Positions 36,412 to 45,110 are shown, counted from the stretch's first letter. The stretch is DNA of 64,000 nt from Actinomycetes bacterium (GCA_021816935.1 JAKAWR010000008.1:57950-121949), one strand, 5' to 3'. The notes: a model not told the origin generated them from the sequence alone. Numbers and translations are program-made.

Positions 36412-37481
36412 CAGAGTGCTGCCTCCGTTTCGAGCCATGGGTATAGCGGGATGCGGTTCGCCTCCGCCCAGCCGTCCTCCTCACGAATGACGGTCAGCGC
36501 CCCCGTAGGGCACTGCTCCGTACACTTGAGGCAGCCTTTGCAGTAGTGGTAGTCGATTCCGCTGAGATGGACCGCCCCTTCGCCCAGGCCGTCCGGCTCC
36601 ACCTCCCAGACGAAGCAGATATCGGGGCAGACGGCGTCGCAGATGCCACAGTCGGTGCACTTCCCTGGATCGAACTGCGCCACGAAGCCTTCCCTTGAAG
36701 CTGAAAGGTTTCGCACGACAGTGCTGCCTGGCTGCAGGATCACCCCTCCGGGCGGCGCCTCGAGGTAGCCGTAGGAGGGAGCGACCCGTACCGGCTCCTG
36801 CCCCGATGGCCCGGGCTCGGCGCCTGTTGAGGCCCCGGCGAACGACTTGAAGCGGATCTCGTCGTAGCCGCGATCGAAAGAGCGGAGGTTGGCCTCGACC
36901 AGCTCGGGGTAGCGGTGACCCAGCCTGCCGGCCAGGGTCTTGCGGATTGCCTCGGGATCAATGAACGGGCAGGCCCGGGCTGCGGCGCCCATCATGGCGG
37001 TGTTCACCCTGGTCGACTCCTCGACCGAAATGGCGAGGGCGTCGACGGTGCCGACGGTGGCAGCGCCTATCCCCAGCTTGCCGTACATCTCGCCCGGGTC
37101 GACCGTCGTGTTCAGGATGATGGTGCCGTACGGCACGAGACCGGCTGTCACGTTGCCCGATGCGACAAGAGCCTGGTGGAACACTACGACAACCTGCGGC
37201 CGCTCGATGGGGTCACTCCGGCGTATTTCGCGTCCGGCCTCGCAGAAACGCACGTAGGATTGAAGGGGGGACCCCTTCTTCTCCGACCCGTACGAGGAGA
37301 AGTGCGATCCGTTGAGCCCGGCGCAGAGCACCCCGGATTCGGCGAGGATCTGGCCGGCCAGGTGAGCGCCGAGACCGCCGATCGACTCGAAGCGGACTCC
37401 AAAAAACCCGTCAGGACCAGCCCCGGCGATGGCGCGTCCGTCCCCGTCTACGGGCGCGCCTGTATCGGCCGGGGGAGTCAT
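36411..37481 (-). CDS. 2-oxoacid:ferredoxin oxidoreductase, fused gamma-delta subunit
   Basis: The 356 residues combine the gamma domain (FFGVRFESIGGLGAHLAGQI, GSEKKGSPLQSYVRF) with a C-terminal delta domain of two [4Fe-4S] clusters, CTDCGICDAVCP and CKGCLKCTEQCP. It passes electrons from the thiamine-diphosphate subunit to free ferredoxin. It is the first gene of a four-gene minus-strand operon with the alpha-beta subunit, NfnA and NfnB, all tightly spaced. The operon therefore couples 2-oxoacid oxidation or reductive carboxylation with NAD(P)H balance. Confidence 0.88.
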   Translation of the reverse strand: MTPPADTGAPVDGDGRAIAGAGPDGFFGVRFESIGGLGAHLAGQILAESGVLCAGLNGSHFSSYGSEKKGSPLQSYVRFCEAGREIRRSDPIERPQVVVVFHQALVASGNVTAGLVPYGTIILNTTVDPGEMYGKLGIGAATVGTVDALAISVEESTRVNTAMMGAAARACPFIDPEAIRKTLAGRLGHRYPELVEANLRSFDRGYDEIRFKSFAGASTGAEPGPSGQEPVRVAPSYGYLEAPPGGVILQPGSTVVRNLSASREGFVAQFDPGKCTDCGICDAVCPDICFVWEVEPDGLGEGAVHLSGIDYHYCKGCLKCTEQCPTGALTVIREEDGWAEANRIPLYPWLETEAAL

Positions 37482-37856
37482 GCAGCTATCGTTACGTACG
37501 AGGGCCTCCTATTACCAGTCCAAATGGTCCCCGATTCGTGGTCCTTTCGGCCCTTCGGTGCTCTGGCTCCGAGGGTCGGCCCGGCCCTCGGCCGACGTAT
37601 GCAACCCGGGCAGCCTGTCATCAGATCTAGTGCGGCGACCCGCAGGCGATGATCGCGTACCGCAATGCCGGGGTCGAAGAGGCGCGGGTTGTCCGAAGTC
37701 ACCGGGACGGAACCTTTCCGGTGCGCCGTCAGTCATATATTCAGAGCCGCTGAGGCTCTTGAGAACCAACAAACGCGGATGGTGCGTTAACGGGAGGGCC
37801 TGCTGGGCCTGCCTGCTGATCGTACGGTCCGAGCGGAAGTTCATGGAGGCAAACGG
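37482..37856. other. Divergent promoter region without a gene (375 bases)
   Basis: No coding frame is convincing. A small hairpin AGAGCC-gctga-GGCTCT lies at 37743-37759, and the sequence upstream of it (ATATATTC near 37736) is the most AT-rich part, suitable for a promoter of the DUF4349 gene. Nothing diagnostic for the oxidoreductase operon promoter was seen. Confidence 0.4.
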
Positions 37857-38906
37857 ATGAGAATAGGAGTTAACTTGCCGAGCAGTGAGAATGCACCGGC
37901 CCGGCGCCGGCGGCCGAACAAGAGGCTCGTTATAGGGATCGGAGCGCTGTTCGTTCTGGCTACAGGGATTCCGCTGGGGATCGCACTGCGGCACAGCGGC
38001 GGGCCCGGGGCTGAACACGGCACTGCCGGCACGGCGACACAACTCTCGAGTCTGCCGCGTGGTGCTTATTACGGCGCTCCGAACGACCAACGTGACGGCG
38101 CGGCAGCATCGAGGTCGGCTCCCTCGGGCGCTGCCCAGCCCTCCGGCTCTTCCTCGGGAGCTCCTGCCGCCCTCCCCCAGGGCATCGTGGGGCAGGCAGC
38201 CTACATAAAGCAGGCCGGCCAGGTGTCCATCACCCTCGGGAAGAGCATCGGCTCGGTGAGCGCTGCAATATCGCAGATCGGTCAGTTCGCGGTGGGTGCC
38301 GGAGGTTACGCCTCCGCAACATCTATCAGCCAGTCGAACGGAGCGCCAACGACAGGCAACATCACCGTTAATGTTCCGGTTGCTGCCTTCCAGAGCGTAC
38401 TTTACCAGGTCAAGCGCATGGGCAAGGTTACGTATCAGAACACGAATGCGCAGGATGTCAGCGGGCAGGTATACGACCTGAACTCACGCATACAAGCCCT
38501 GCAGGACAGCCTCGCTCAGTACGAACGGATCATGACCGGCGCCCAGAGCATCGGGGACATCCTCAATGTCCAGAACCAGATAGACACCATCCAGTCCCAG
38601 ATCGAGCAGCTCCAGGGCCAGAGCAGGCTCCTCGATGCGGAGACCACCTATTCGAGCCTCGCCGTGGCTCTCAGCCTGCCCGTGCCGCCGGCCGGGCCCG
38701 CCCCGAAAGAGGTGCCGGAGACTGCGATGGCAAGCGCCTGGCACGCCACCGTCCACGGTTTCCTGGCCGGAGTGGACTGGCTCGTGAGTATTGTGGGTCC
38801 GCTACTGTTCGTCCTGTTGTTCGCGATTCTCCTTGGCGCACTCGCTCGCCTGGCCTGGTGGGCGTGGCGCCGGAAGTACCCGTTTACTCCGGCGCGCCAG
38901 GGATAG
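37857..38906 (+). CDS. DUF4349-family membrane protein
   Basis: The protein has 349 residues. A helix near the N-terminus (LVIGIGALFVLATGIPLGIAL) is followed by a Ser/Ala/Pro-rich stretch and then the DUF4349 core: QAAYIKQAGQVSITLGKSI, GNITVNVPVAAFQSVL, and a coiled coil with QDVSGQVYDLNSRIQALQ and DILNVQNQIDTIQSQIEQLQ. A C-terminal membrane helix (VGPLLFVLLFAILLGALARL) and a basic end complete it. The layout is membrane anchored with an extracytoplasmic coiled coil. The exact function is unknown; an anti-sigma-like or envelope role is often supposed. It stands immediately before an ECF sigma gene. Confidence 0.82.
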   Translation: MRIGVNLPSSENAPARRRRPNKRLVIGIGALFVLATGIPLGIALRHSGGPGAEHGTAGTATQLSSLPRGAYYGAPNDQRDGAAASRSAPSGAAQPSGSSSGAPAALPQGIVGQAAYIKQAGQVSITLGKSIGSVSAAISQIGQFAVGAGGYASATSISQSNGAPTTGNITVNVPVAAFQSVLYQVKRMGKVTYQNTNAQDVSGQVYDLNSRIQALQDSLAQYERIMTGAQSIGDILNVQNQIDTIQSQIEQLQGQSRLLDAETTYSSLAVALSLPVPPAGPAPKEVPETAMASAWHATVHGFLAGVDWLVSIVGPLLFVLLFAILLGALARLAWWAWRRKYPFTPARQG

Positions 38907-38969
38907 TTGCCGGCGTTCTCCGGTGCGGATCGGCCGGTCCGGTGACGGCGACTCGGTTACGATGGCCTG

Positions 38970-39809
38970 GTGGGAAGGTGGCCGGGCAGCGATGGGGCCC
39001 CGGGTGGCGCGCTGGGTGCAGGTGGGCCGGCGAGTGGCGGCAGCCGTGGCGAGGCCGGCGGAACGGGAGCTGCAGTCAGTGCGCAGGACCTCGACGAGCT
39101 GGTCAGGCTCCACTACGAGCGACTCACCCGCCTGGCCTGGGTGCTCTGCGGCGATCGGGTCGAGGCCGAGGATATCGTGGCAGAGGCGTACGCTCGCTCC
39201 TGGCCGCGCCTCAGCCGTGGCAAAGTAGAGAACCCGCCGGCCTACCTGCGGCGTGCGGTGGTAAACGGCGTGGCATCATGGCGGCGGCGGCGTTTCGTTG
39301 CGAGGCGGGCAGAGTTGCGCCAAAGGACCGAGCCCGGCGGGATCGGAGCCGGCGCGGGGATCGAGGAGATGGCCGATCGGGAGAGACTGCTCCTGGCGCT
39401 CCGGAAGTTACCGCTTCCCCAGCGCCAGGTGGTGGCGTTGCGTTTCCTGGAGGATCTCACGGAGGCCGAGGTGGCTGCAACCCTTGAGATACCTATTGGA
39501 ACGGTCAAGTCGCGTGCCGCCCGCGGCCTCTCAGCACTTCGGGGTATTCTCGAAGAGCCGGAAGCGCCAGGGATGGATCGGAATACGGGCCTGGCACCGG
39601 ACAACCACACGGGAATCTGCCCCCCCGACAACCCCGACAAGAGCGTGACCGCAGCCGGCGTTGCCAGTGGTGTGACCGCGGGGAACCCTGGAGAAGGCGT
39701 GACCACGGACAGCGCAGGAGGGAGCGTGATCCCGGACCACTCCGGTGAAGGCGTGCTCCCGGACCGCCCTGGTGAAATGGCGAGAGGAATCCCCGATGCC
39801 CGGCCTTGA
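38970..39809 (+). CDS. ECF sigma-70 factor
   Basis: The protein has 279 residues. Sigma region 2 is LDELVRLHYERLTRLAWVLC and AEDIVAEAYARSWPRL. Region 4 is ALRKLPLPQRQVVALRFLED and EAEVAATLEIPIGTVKSRAARG. The N-terminal 36 residues and the last 75 are Gly/Asp/Pro-rich and not part of the sigma fold; the tail contains imperfect repeats (GVTAGNPGEGVTTDSAGG). The start GTG 38970 lacks a good ribosome site. The 3' end overlaps the next gene, a membrane protein, by 14 bases, so a sigma/anti-sigma pair is likely. Confidence 0.85.
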   Translation: MGRWPGSDGAPGGALGAGGPASGGSRGEAGGTGAAVSAQDLDELVRLHYERLTRLAWVLCGDRVEAEDIVAEAYARSWPRLSRGKVENPPAYLRRAVVNGVASWRRRRFVARRAELRQRTEPGGIGAGAGIEEMADRERLLLALRKLPLPQRQVVALRFLEDLTEAEVAATLEIPIGTVKSRAARGLSALRGILEEPEAPGMDRNTGLAPDNHTGICPPDNPDKSVTAAGVASGVTAGNPGEGVTTDSAGGSVIPDHSGEGVLPDRPGEMARGIPDARP

Positions 39810-40698
39810 AGATCGCCTTTCCTCCGAGTTGCACCGGGAAGCCGAATCGTTGGTCGTGGGCGGCGACCTGCCCGATCGCATAGTCGAACGGGTGAGGGCC
39901 CGGCAGCGTAACCGCCACCGAGTCCTCGTTGCCGTGCCGGTTGTCATTGTCGCCGCGCTCGCGTCCGTGGGGGGCCTCGAACTTTCGACCCCCCCGAGAA
40001 CCGGCACCTCGCATGTTGCTTCGGCTAGAGCCGGTAGCACGCCTGCTCCGAGCTCCGAGCACGGCCTTGGGTCGTTGTCTCGAGCGGGCGGATCGGATAA
40101 CCTGCTCCATGCCCCGGGTACGGAGCGCACCAGGGGCAAGTCAGGCGCGGTCCACTCGGCCGCAGCACCGTCCGGAGCCCTGTTACTCATGCCCACCGGA
40201 GCCGGTCCGGCCCGGATCGGCACGGCGAAGGCTGAGGCGCTTGCGGAACTCGAGACGGTTCTCGGCACGGCCCGGTCGCAGGGCGGTGGCCTCCCTTCAC
40301 AAGCGGGAGCCACCAACGGCGTCGGCATCGTGCCAACGCCTCCGAAGTCCGGGTCGGCCACTGCTACGCCTGCTTCGTGCGGAATCGACTCGTATGCCTC
40401 CTGGGCCGGCTTTGTGGCCTTTTTCGGCAAGGGCAGCTTCGTTGGGTACAGCACGATGCGTCCGGCTGCGCAGGTTCCGGGAGGGCTGCACCCCGGTGAG
40501 AGCGTGGCGTCCGCACGCAAGCAGTACGGAAGCTCGCTTCGCGTTTGGACGGTCGATGGCGGCTCCTACGAGCTAGCCCTGCCGACGGGCAGGATCGACG
40601 GGTATGTGAGTGGGGCGACGGCCCGGTCGGTTCCTCCCGACGCCACCATTGCGACCGTGGAAGCCGGGGTCGCGAACTGCCCGGGCTTTGCTCCGTAG
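39796..40698 (+). CDS. Putative anti-sigma factor (membrane protein)
   Basis: The protein has 300 residues from ATG 39796, with GAGAGGA 8 bases upstream. A short cytoplasmic part (LEDRLSSELHREAESLVVGG) leads to one membrane helix (VLVAVPVVIVAALASVGG). A Ser/Gly/Pro-rich region and an extracytoplasmic domain with two Cys (TPASCGIDSYASWAGFVAFF, then GVANCPGFAP) follow. No zinc-binding H-x3-C-x2-C is present, so the anti-sigma call comes from gene order and topology only. Confidence 0.55.
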   Translation: MPGLEDRLSSELHREAESLVVGGDLPDRIVERVRARQRNRHRVLVAVPVVIVAALASVGGLELSTPPRTGTSHVASARAGSTPAPSSEHGLGSLSRAGGSDNLLHAPGTERTRGKSGAVHSAAAPSGALLLMPTGAGPARIGTAKAEALAELETVLGTARSQGGGLPSQAGATNGVGIVPTPPKSGSATATPASCGIDSYASWAGFVAFFGKGSFVGYSTMRPAAQVPGGLHPGESVASARKQYGSSLRVWTVDGGSYELALPTGRIDGYVSGATARSVPPDATIATVEAGVANCPGFAP

Positions 40699-40789
40699 AA
40701 GATGCTCACGGCCCTCTGTGTCAACATTGCCTGAGGCAGATCCCTTCTTCTTTTCATTGAACCGAGAGGGCGGAGAAAGTGAATCCCCA

Positions 40790-41558
40790 TGACAGCAATC
40801 ATCACCCATTCCTTGACCTCGCTCGCCGATGCTGGGGCGATGGACACCGCCACCGACCCGGACCCCCAGGTCCCCGCGGACCCGCCCGCCTCGACGATAC
40901 CCGACCGGATGCAAGGTAAAGGTTCTCGCTGAACACGACGCCCTTCCAAGAGCCGAGAAGGGTGTGTACCTGCGTCGCGAGGGCCTGTACTCGTCTCTCA
41001 TCTCGGTGTGGCGCCAACAGCGCGACGCCGGGGCGCACGCAGCGCTGGCCAAGGCAGCCGGCCGGCAACCCGTTGATTCCCGTGACAAGGAGATCGGACA
41101 CCTGCGCCGTCGGGTCGTGAAGCTCGAAGGCGACCTGGAGAAGGCACGCAAGGTCATCGAGGTCCAGGGAAAACTCTCCGCACTGTTGGGCCAGCTCGCC
41201 ACCGACAGTGCCTCGGACGAGGGAGGCGAGACGAAGTGATCGATGAGGCGGTCGCCGACCTCACACCTGTGGTGGGTGTGAGGTCGGCATGTCAAGCAGT
41301 CGGGGAATCCCAGGTGCGCCACTAGCGGCGCCATCGCATCTCGCCGGTGCCGCTGAAGCCTGTCCGCGCGCCGAAACCCCAGCCCCGGGCACTGACCGAC
41401 CACGAGGTCAAGGTGGTGAAGAATCTCCTTGATGCCGAGGAGAACGCCGACAAGTCGCCGGCTGCCATCTCCTACGAGCAGCTCGACCAAGGCATCTATC
41501 TGGTCTCGATATCGAGCTTCTACCGGGTTCTTTCGGCCGCAGGCAACGTCGCGCGGCC
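40790..41558 (+). mobile_element. Decayed IS3-family insertion sequence (orfA frameshifted, orfB nonsense and truncated)
   Basis: The orfA product reads [40 protein letters not shown] and a coiled coil [20 protein letters not shown], as in IS3-family helix-turn-helix proteins. The natural ATG (40790) is in a different frame from this core. A GTGA overlap at 41236 starts orfB ([20 protein letters not shown]), which has a TAG at 41323-41325 inside RH-stop-RRHR. Similarity ends near FYRVLSAAGNV, before any DDE residue. No terminal inverted repeats were found. The element is dead. Confidence 0.75.
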
Positions 41559-41640
41559 GGGCTGGACTCTTGTTGCGCCGGACAAGGGTGGCAGAGGTGC
41601 GTTGGACAACGGAGAAGGCCGAAAGAGGGCCAACAGGCAC

Positions 41641-41722
41641 GCACAACCCGTGCAACTACACGCCTTGCGCGCAACCGTTTCGCCTCTTACACGGGTTGTG
41701 CGCGCTAAATCGCGCCTATAAT
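41641..41722 (+). promoter_or_regulatory. Inverted repeat plus consensus -10 promoter for the small-gene cluster
   Basis: GCACAACCCGTG (41641-41652) and CACGGGTTGTGC (41690-41701) are a perfect 12-base inverted pair, 37 bases apart. The second arm ends 15 bases before a perfect TATAAT (41717-41722), so TTGTGC in it falls where a -35 would be. This looks like an operator overlapping a promoter, with the first gene starting 39 bases after the -10. Confidence 0.55.
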
Positions 41723-41761
41723 GTGTGAAGACACGTCGATGCCAGGGATACAAATCCTGCC

Positions 41762-42004
41762 ATGTCCGTCGTTAGAAGGCGCCTTCTGTTCGCCGGAGCG
41801 TGCGTTGGGGCACTCTGTCTGCTTGTCGGCCTTGCAGCCGAGATTACCGCCACGGCGCAGACGATAATTGGAGGCTCCACCGCTCTCGGATACGCCTCAT
41901 TTACTACGGGAAGCTCCGCTACAGCCAGCCTTGCTGTCGATCTCACTCTCTATTTCACCTGCGCAAGAAGGTCCTGTCTCGTGGCAAAGTTGGCGGACAA
42001 CTGA
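41762..42004 (+). CDS. Small exported or membrane protein (80 residues), unknown
   Basis: I do not recognise it. An N-terminal hydrophobic segment (RLLFAGACVGALCLLVGLAA, then EITATAQ) could be a signal peptide. A short Ser/Thr/Ala-rich middle and a C-terminal part with two Cys (LYFTCARRSCLVAKL) follow. Its stop overlaps the ATG of the lipoprotein-like gene (TGATG). It is the first gene after the TATAAT promoter. Confidence 0.5.
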   Translation: MSVVRRRLLFAGACVGALCLLVGLAAEITATAQTIIGGSTALGYASFTTGSSATASLAVDLTLYFTCARRSCLVAKLADN

Positions 42005-42144
42005 TGAAAAAGCTGCTGGTTGCACTCGTTGTCGGATCGGTGGTGCTCACAGGCGGCTGCCTCATACTGCCTGTTGTGGTAATCGGCGGGATCCCCCAAC
42101 AACACTCTGGCCGAAGAGGCGAGAGCAAACAAAAGGAGCAATAG
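42004..42144 (+). CDS. Lipoprotein-like small protein (46 residues)
   Basis: MKKLLVALVVGSVVLTGGC is a basic start and hydrophobic core followed by a possible lipobox (LTGGC). The rest is short and polar (QQHSGRRGESKQKEQ). It resembles the entry-exclusion or lysis-type lipoproteins of mobile elements in size only. The ATG overlaps the preceding stop, and the next gene starts right after its TAG. Confidence 0.5.
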   Translation: MKKLLVALVVGSVVLTGGCLILPVVVIGGIPQQHSGRRGESKQKEQ

Positions 42145-42552
42145 ATGATTGCAACACTTATTGACGTTGGAGCAAGGCTGGCCGCCTCCGGCCAGGCCGT
42201 CGTTGCAACAGTGGTAGAGGCACCACAGAGGGGCCTTGCCTACCTGGCGGCGGCGGCACCGACTGTGAGCATACCGAACATCACGCCGAACAACGCGTGC
42301 ATTACAGGTAAAGGCAGCAACTGCATCCACATACCGGGTCTTGGGATGTTCGTGAACCTCATAACTACAATCGAGTTTGCCCTGCTCATGGCTTGTATTG
42401 TTACGATTTGCGCTGGAGCGTTCCTGTCGGTATTCGTAGGCCGGCGCGCCGGGCACGTGACCGCTGCACACGAAGGCAACAGGATGGTCGCAGGAGGCCT
42501 CATCGCCGGCATCTTGATCGTCGCTGCAGCGGCATTCGCGCGCGGTCAATAG
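42145..42552 (+). CDS. Pilin-like (TrbC/VirB2-type) small membrane protein
   Basis: The protein has 135 residues. An N-terminal helical part leads to two membrane helices (LITTIEFALLMACIVTICAG and RMVAGGLIAGILIVAAAAFA) joined by a short loop, FVGRRAGHVTAAHEGN. That two-helix layout is typical of VirB2/TrbC pilins and of DUF6112-like proteins of actinobacterial conjugative elements, but sequence identity is not strong. Two Cys (NACITGKGSNC) precede the helices. GGAG lies 7 bases before the ATG. No ATPase or other secretion gene accompanies it. Confidence 0.45.
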   Translation: MIATLIDVGARLAASGQAVVATVVEAPQRGLAYLAAAAPTVSIPNITPNNACITGKGSNCIHIPGLGMFVNLITTIEFALLMACIVTICAGAFLSVFVGRRAGHVTAAHEGNRMVAGGLIAGILIVAAAAFARGQ

Positions 42553-42566
42553 GGGATCCCCCACAC

Positions 42567-42821
42567 GTGCTACACTCGGCCCTTGTTGTAAGCACCACGA
42601 TCTCGCTTCGGGAATTGCGCAACACCGTGAGCGAAGTATTGCGTCGGGTGGAGAGCGGCGAGCGCTTGACCGTCACGGTTGATCGGCGCCCCGTCGCTGA
42701 GATTGCGCCCTTGCGGAGGCGTTATAACGTGCCGGTGGCGGAGGCTGTCGGCATTGCAAGCAGCCATTCCGCTGACAGGGGCCTCCTGGAGGACCTGCGA
42801 GGTCATCCGGGTCTGATCTGA
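42567..42821 (+). CDS. Phd/YefM-family antitoxin without a toxin partner
   Basis: The 84 residues carry the prevent-host-death fold: TTISLRELRNTVSEVLRRVE, SGERLTVTVDRRPVAEIAPL. Such antitoxins bind operator DNA through this domain and a VapC or RelE/Doc toxin through the C-terminus (LLEDLRGHPGLI). No toxin frame follows before tyrS at 42923, and none precedes it, so it is an orphan or acts on a toxin elsewhere. The start GTG 42567 is the only good candidate. Confidence 0.75.
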   Translation: MLHSALVVSTTISLRELRNTVSEVLRRVESGERLTVTVDRRPVAEIAPLRRRYNVPVAEAVGIASSHSADRGLLEDLRGHPGLI

Positions 42822-42922
42822 ACCACGTCTGGCTCACGGCCGTTGCGAACAGGATAATCGGGCTCTTCGCGATAACGGTAGAGTTACCGCCCGGGGCGCC
42901 GGGATAGGATGGCCCTATCGCT

Positions 42923-44344
42923 ATGGGACTCATTGAAGACCTTGAATACCGTGGCCTCGTCCATCAGGTCACTTCTCCGGACCTTGCCCGCCTGCTAAAC
43001 GCGCCTGCGGTCCCGACGGGGCAGGGCCGCGGAGGCGGTGCGGCGGGAGAAGGTCTCGTGTGCTACGCGGGCTTCGATCCGACGGCTCCAAGCCTGCACC
43101 TTGGCAATCTCCTCCCGATCCTGCTGCTGCGGCGCCTCCAGCTCGGCTCCCATCACGTGATAGCTGTGGCGGGCGGCGGCACCGGCCTCATCGGCGACCC
43201 TTCCGGCAAATCCTCCGAGCGGCCCCTTCTGGATGAGGAGCCCTACCGGGAGAACCTCCGCCGGATCACCGGACAGCTCGAAGCGCTGATCGACTTCTCC
43301 TCGGGATCGGCGGAAGTCGTGGACAACGCGAGCTGGCTGCGGTCTCTCTCGCTGATAGACTTCCTCCGGGACACCGGCAAGCACTTCACCGTGGCCCAGA
43401 TGGTTGCCAAGGAGTCGGTCCGCTCCAGGATGGACAGGCCGGAGCAGGGCATCTCGTTTACGGAGTTCAGCTACATGCTGCTCCAAGCCTACGACTACCT
43501 GAATCTTTACGACACGCGTGGTTGCCGCCTCCAGGTGGGGGCGAGCGACCAGTGGGGCAACATCACGCTCGGGGTCGAGCTGATCGGGAAGCTGCGCGGT
43601 GTCGCGGCTTACGGGCTCACGACCCCTCTTCTCCTCAGGGCGGACGGGGTGAAACTCGGCAAGACCGAGAGCGGCACTGTCTGGCTCGACCCGCAGCTTA
43701 CGAGCCCCTACCAGCTCTACCAGTACCTGGTACGAGTTGACGACTCCGAGGTGGTCCCCTACCTGAAGATGCTCACGTTCCTCGATCATGACGCGATCGA
43801 AGGACTTGGTGAGGCCGTTCTCGAGCGGCCTGATCGGCGGGAGGCCCAGCGGGCACTGGCGAGGGAGGTGTGCGCTATCGTCCACGGCGAGGACGAAGCG
43901 GCGAGAGCGGAGCGGACGTCGGAGGCGATCTACAGCGAGAACGTGGCTGAGCTTGCCGAGAACGACCTGCTCGATGCCTGCTCGGACGCGCCGGTGACAA
44001 AGCTGGCGCGAAGTGCTGTCGGGCTTGGCGATGCCCCGCCCTCCGGCTGCGTAGGCGGGGAGGGCAATGCTTCAGTCGGCTCGCCAGGCACGGGCGCCGC
44101 TGGAGCTACGGTGCGGGGAGGATCGATCCATGCCGGTGCCCCGGTAGTGGACCTGCTGGTCACCACGGGGTTGTGCGAGTCGAAGGCGAGGGCTCGGACG
44201 ACGCTTGCGCAGGGGGGTGTCTACATCAACAACCGGAGGGTGGTTGACGAGACAAGGACGCTGACCGGGGATGACCTCCTCTTTGGCCGGTACGCGCTGC
44301 TGCGTCGTGGCAAGAGGGAGTACCACTTGATCAAGGTGGTGTAG
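42923..44344 (+). CDS. tyrS: Tyrosyl-tRNA synthetase
   Basis: This class I synthetase charges tRNA-Tyr. The HIGH-type motif is SLHLGN (58-62), the tyrosine-site sequence is LQAYDYLNLYDTRGCRLQVG followed by ASDQWGNI, and KMSKS appears as VKLGKTESG. A C-terminal S4 RNA-binding domain follows (SKARARTTLAQGGVYINNRR). At 473 residues it exceeds the usual 420. The excess lies in a Gly-rich N-terminal insert (residues 30-44) and a Gly/Ala/Ser-rich linker before the S4 domain. No T-box leader is visible upstream. Confidence 0.93.
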   Translation: MGLIEDLEYRGLVHQVTSPDLARLLNAPAVPTGQGRGGGAAGEGLVCYAGFDPTAPSLHLGNLLPILLLRRLQLGSHHVIAVAGGGTGLIGDPSGKSSERPLLDEEPYRENLRRITGQLEALIDFSSGSAEVVDNASWLRSLSLIDFLRDTGKHFTVAQMVAKESVRSRMDRPEQGISFTEFSYMLLQAYDYLNLYDTRGCRLQVGASDQWGNITLGVELIGKLRGVAAYGLTTPLLLRADGVKLGKTESGTVWLDPQLTSPYQLYQYLVRVDDSEVVPYLKMLTFLDHDAIEGLGEAVLERPDRREAQRALAREVCAIVHGEDEAARAERTSEAIYSENVAELAENDLLDACSDAPVTKLARSAVGLGDAPPSGCVGGEGNASVGSPGTGAAGATVRGGSIHAGAPVVDLLVTTGLCESKARARTTLAQGGVYINNRRVVDETRTLTGDDLLFGRYALLRRGKREYHLIKVV

Positions 44345-44385
44345 TTGGCGGGCCGGGGAGTGGCACGCCGGCAGGTGGCCGGCTG

Positions 44386-44493
44386 ATGTGGACCGCGGTG
44401 CAGTACCTCGTTCCGGTGGCTCTTGCGGTCGTGGTCGTGGCTGCGACCGGATGGGGGCTGTTCCGGAAGCGGCGGCACGCACGCAGGAGTTGA
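44386..44493 (+). CDS. Very small membrane protein (35 residues)
   Basis: The frame ATG 44386 to TGA 44493 encodes one membrane helix (YLVPVALAVVVVAATGWGLF) and a basic tail (RKRRHARRS), so the N-terminus is outside. It lies just after tyrS, and its stop is one base from the GTG of the lipoprotein gene, which supports real translation. No family is recognised. Confidence 0.45.
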   Translation: MWTAVQYLVPVALAVVVVAATGWGLFRKRRHARRS

Positions 44494-44494
44494 C

Positions 44495-45028
44495 GTGCGC
44501 CGCCGCGCTGCTACCGTGTTCCGGGCGTTTCCGCGGAAACGTTCGCCACTGAGGGCGTCGTTGCTTAGAGCGGCGATGGTGATCGTGCCGGCCTGCATCC
44601 TGGCGGTGGTCGCTGCATGTGCCGGCCCCGATATGACGGGTCCGCTGGCAAGCCGGGTCAGGGCCTGGGAGGGAGGGGCGAGCTTTACCGGGTCCACCGC
44701 AGCGCTGCGCCAGGAGTCGTCGGAGATCACGAAGATGGAGGCGCGCCAAGATTTTGCAGGGATGAAGTCGCTGTGCGTCGTCCTCGGCGACGACGCTCGG
44801 CAGGCGGAAGGGTACCTGCCGGCACCGGACGCGACGATGACGCAGTTGCTCAACTCGGCCTATGAGGCCTATTACTCGGCAGGCGAGGAGTGCTACAAGG
44901 CTGTCGCGGGGCGAGCCAATCAGTCGGAGCTGGCGGCAATGAATACGTTCATCGGCCAGGCGACTTCGGACCTGTCGGAGGGGGTGTCCAGAGCCTCAAC
45001 CCTTGCTGGAGAACACGGGAAGAGTTGA
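44495..45028 (+). CDS. Putative lipoprotein (177 residues), unknown
   Basis: From GTG 44495 there is a basic start, a hydrophobic segment (MVIVPACILAVVAACAG) with lipobox VAAC, and then a helical, soluble domain (ALRQESSEITKMEARQDFAG, LLNSAYEAYYSAGEECYKAV). The fold could be a small four-helix bundle. It probably sits on the outer face of the membrane. It is coupled to the 35-residue membrane protein upstream. The function is unknown. Confidence 0.6.
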   Translation: MRRRAATVFRAFPRKRSPLRASLLRAAMVIVPACILAVVAACAGPDMTGPLASRVRAWEGGASFTGSTAALRQESSEITKMEARQDFAGMKSLCVVLGDDARQAEGYLPAPDATMTQLLNSAYEAYYSAGEECYKAVAGRANQSELAAMNTFIGQATSDLSEGVSRASTLAGEHGKS

Positions 45029-45110
45029 GTTGCTCATCGGTACCCGGCATGTCCCGGCGCGCGGATGGCAGCCGCCAGGCACTCGTCGTGGCGTGAGCGG
45101 GAGCCCTGCC

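Noticed and set aside
35164..36546. Plus-strand frame of 460 codons opposite the oxidoreductase subunit
   Set aside because: It is antisense to clear thiamine-diphosphate enzyme motifs; such long shadows are normal at this GC content.
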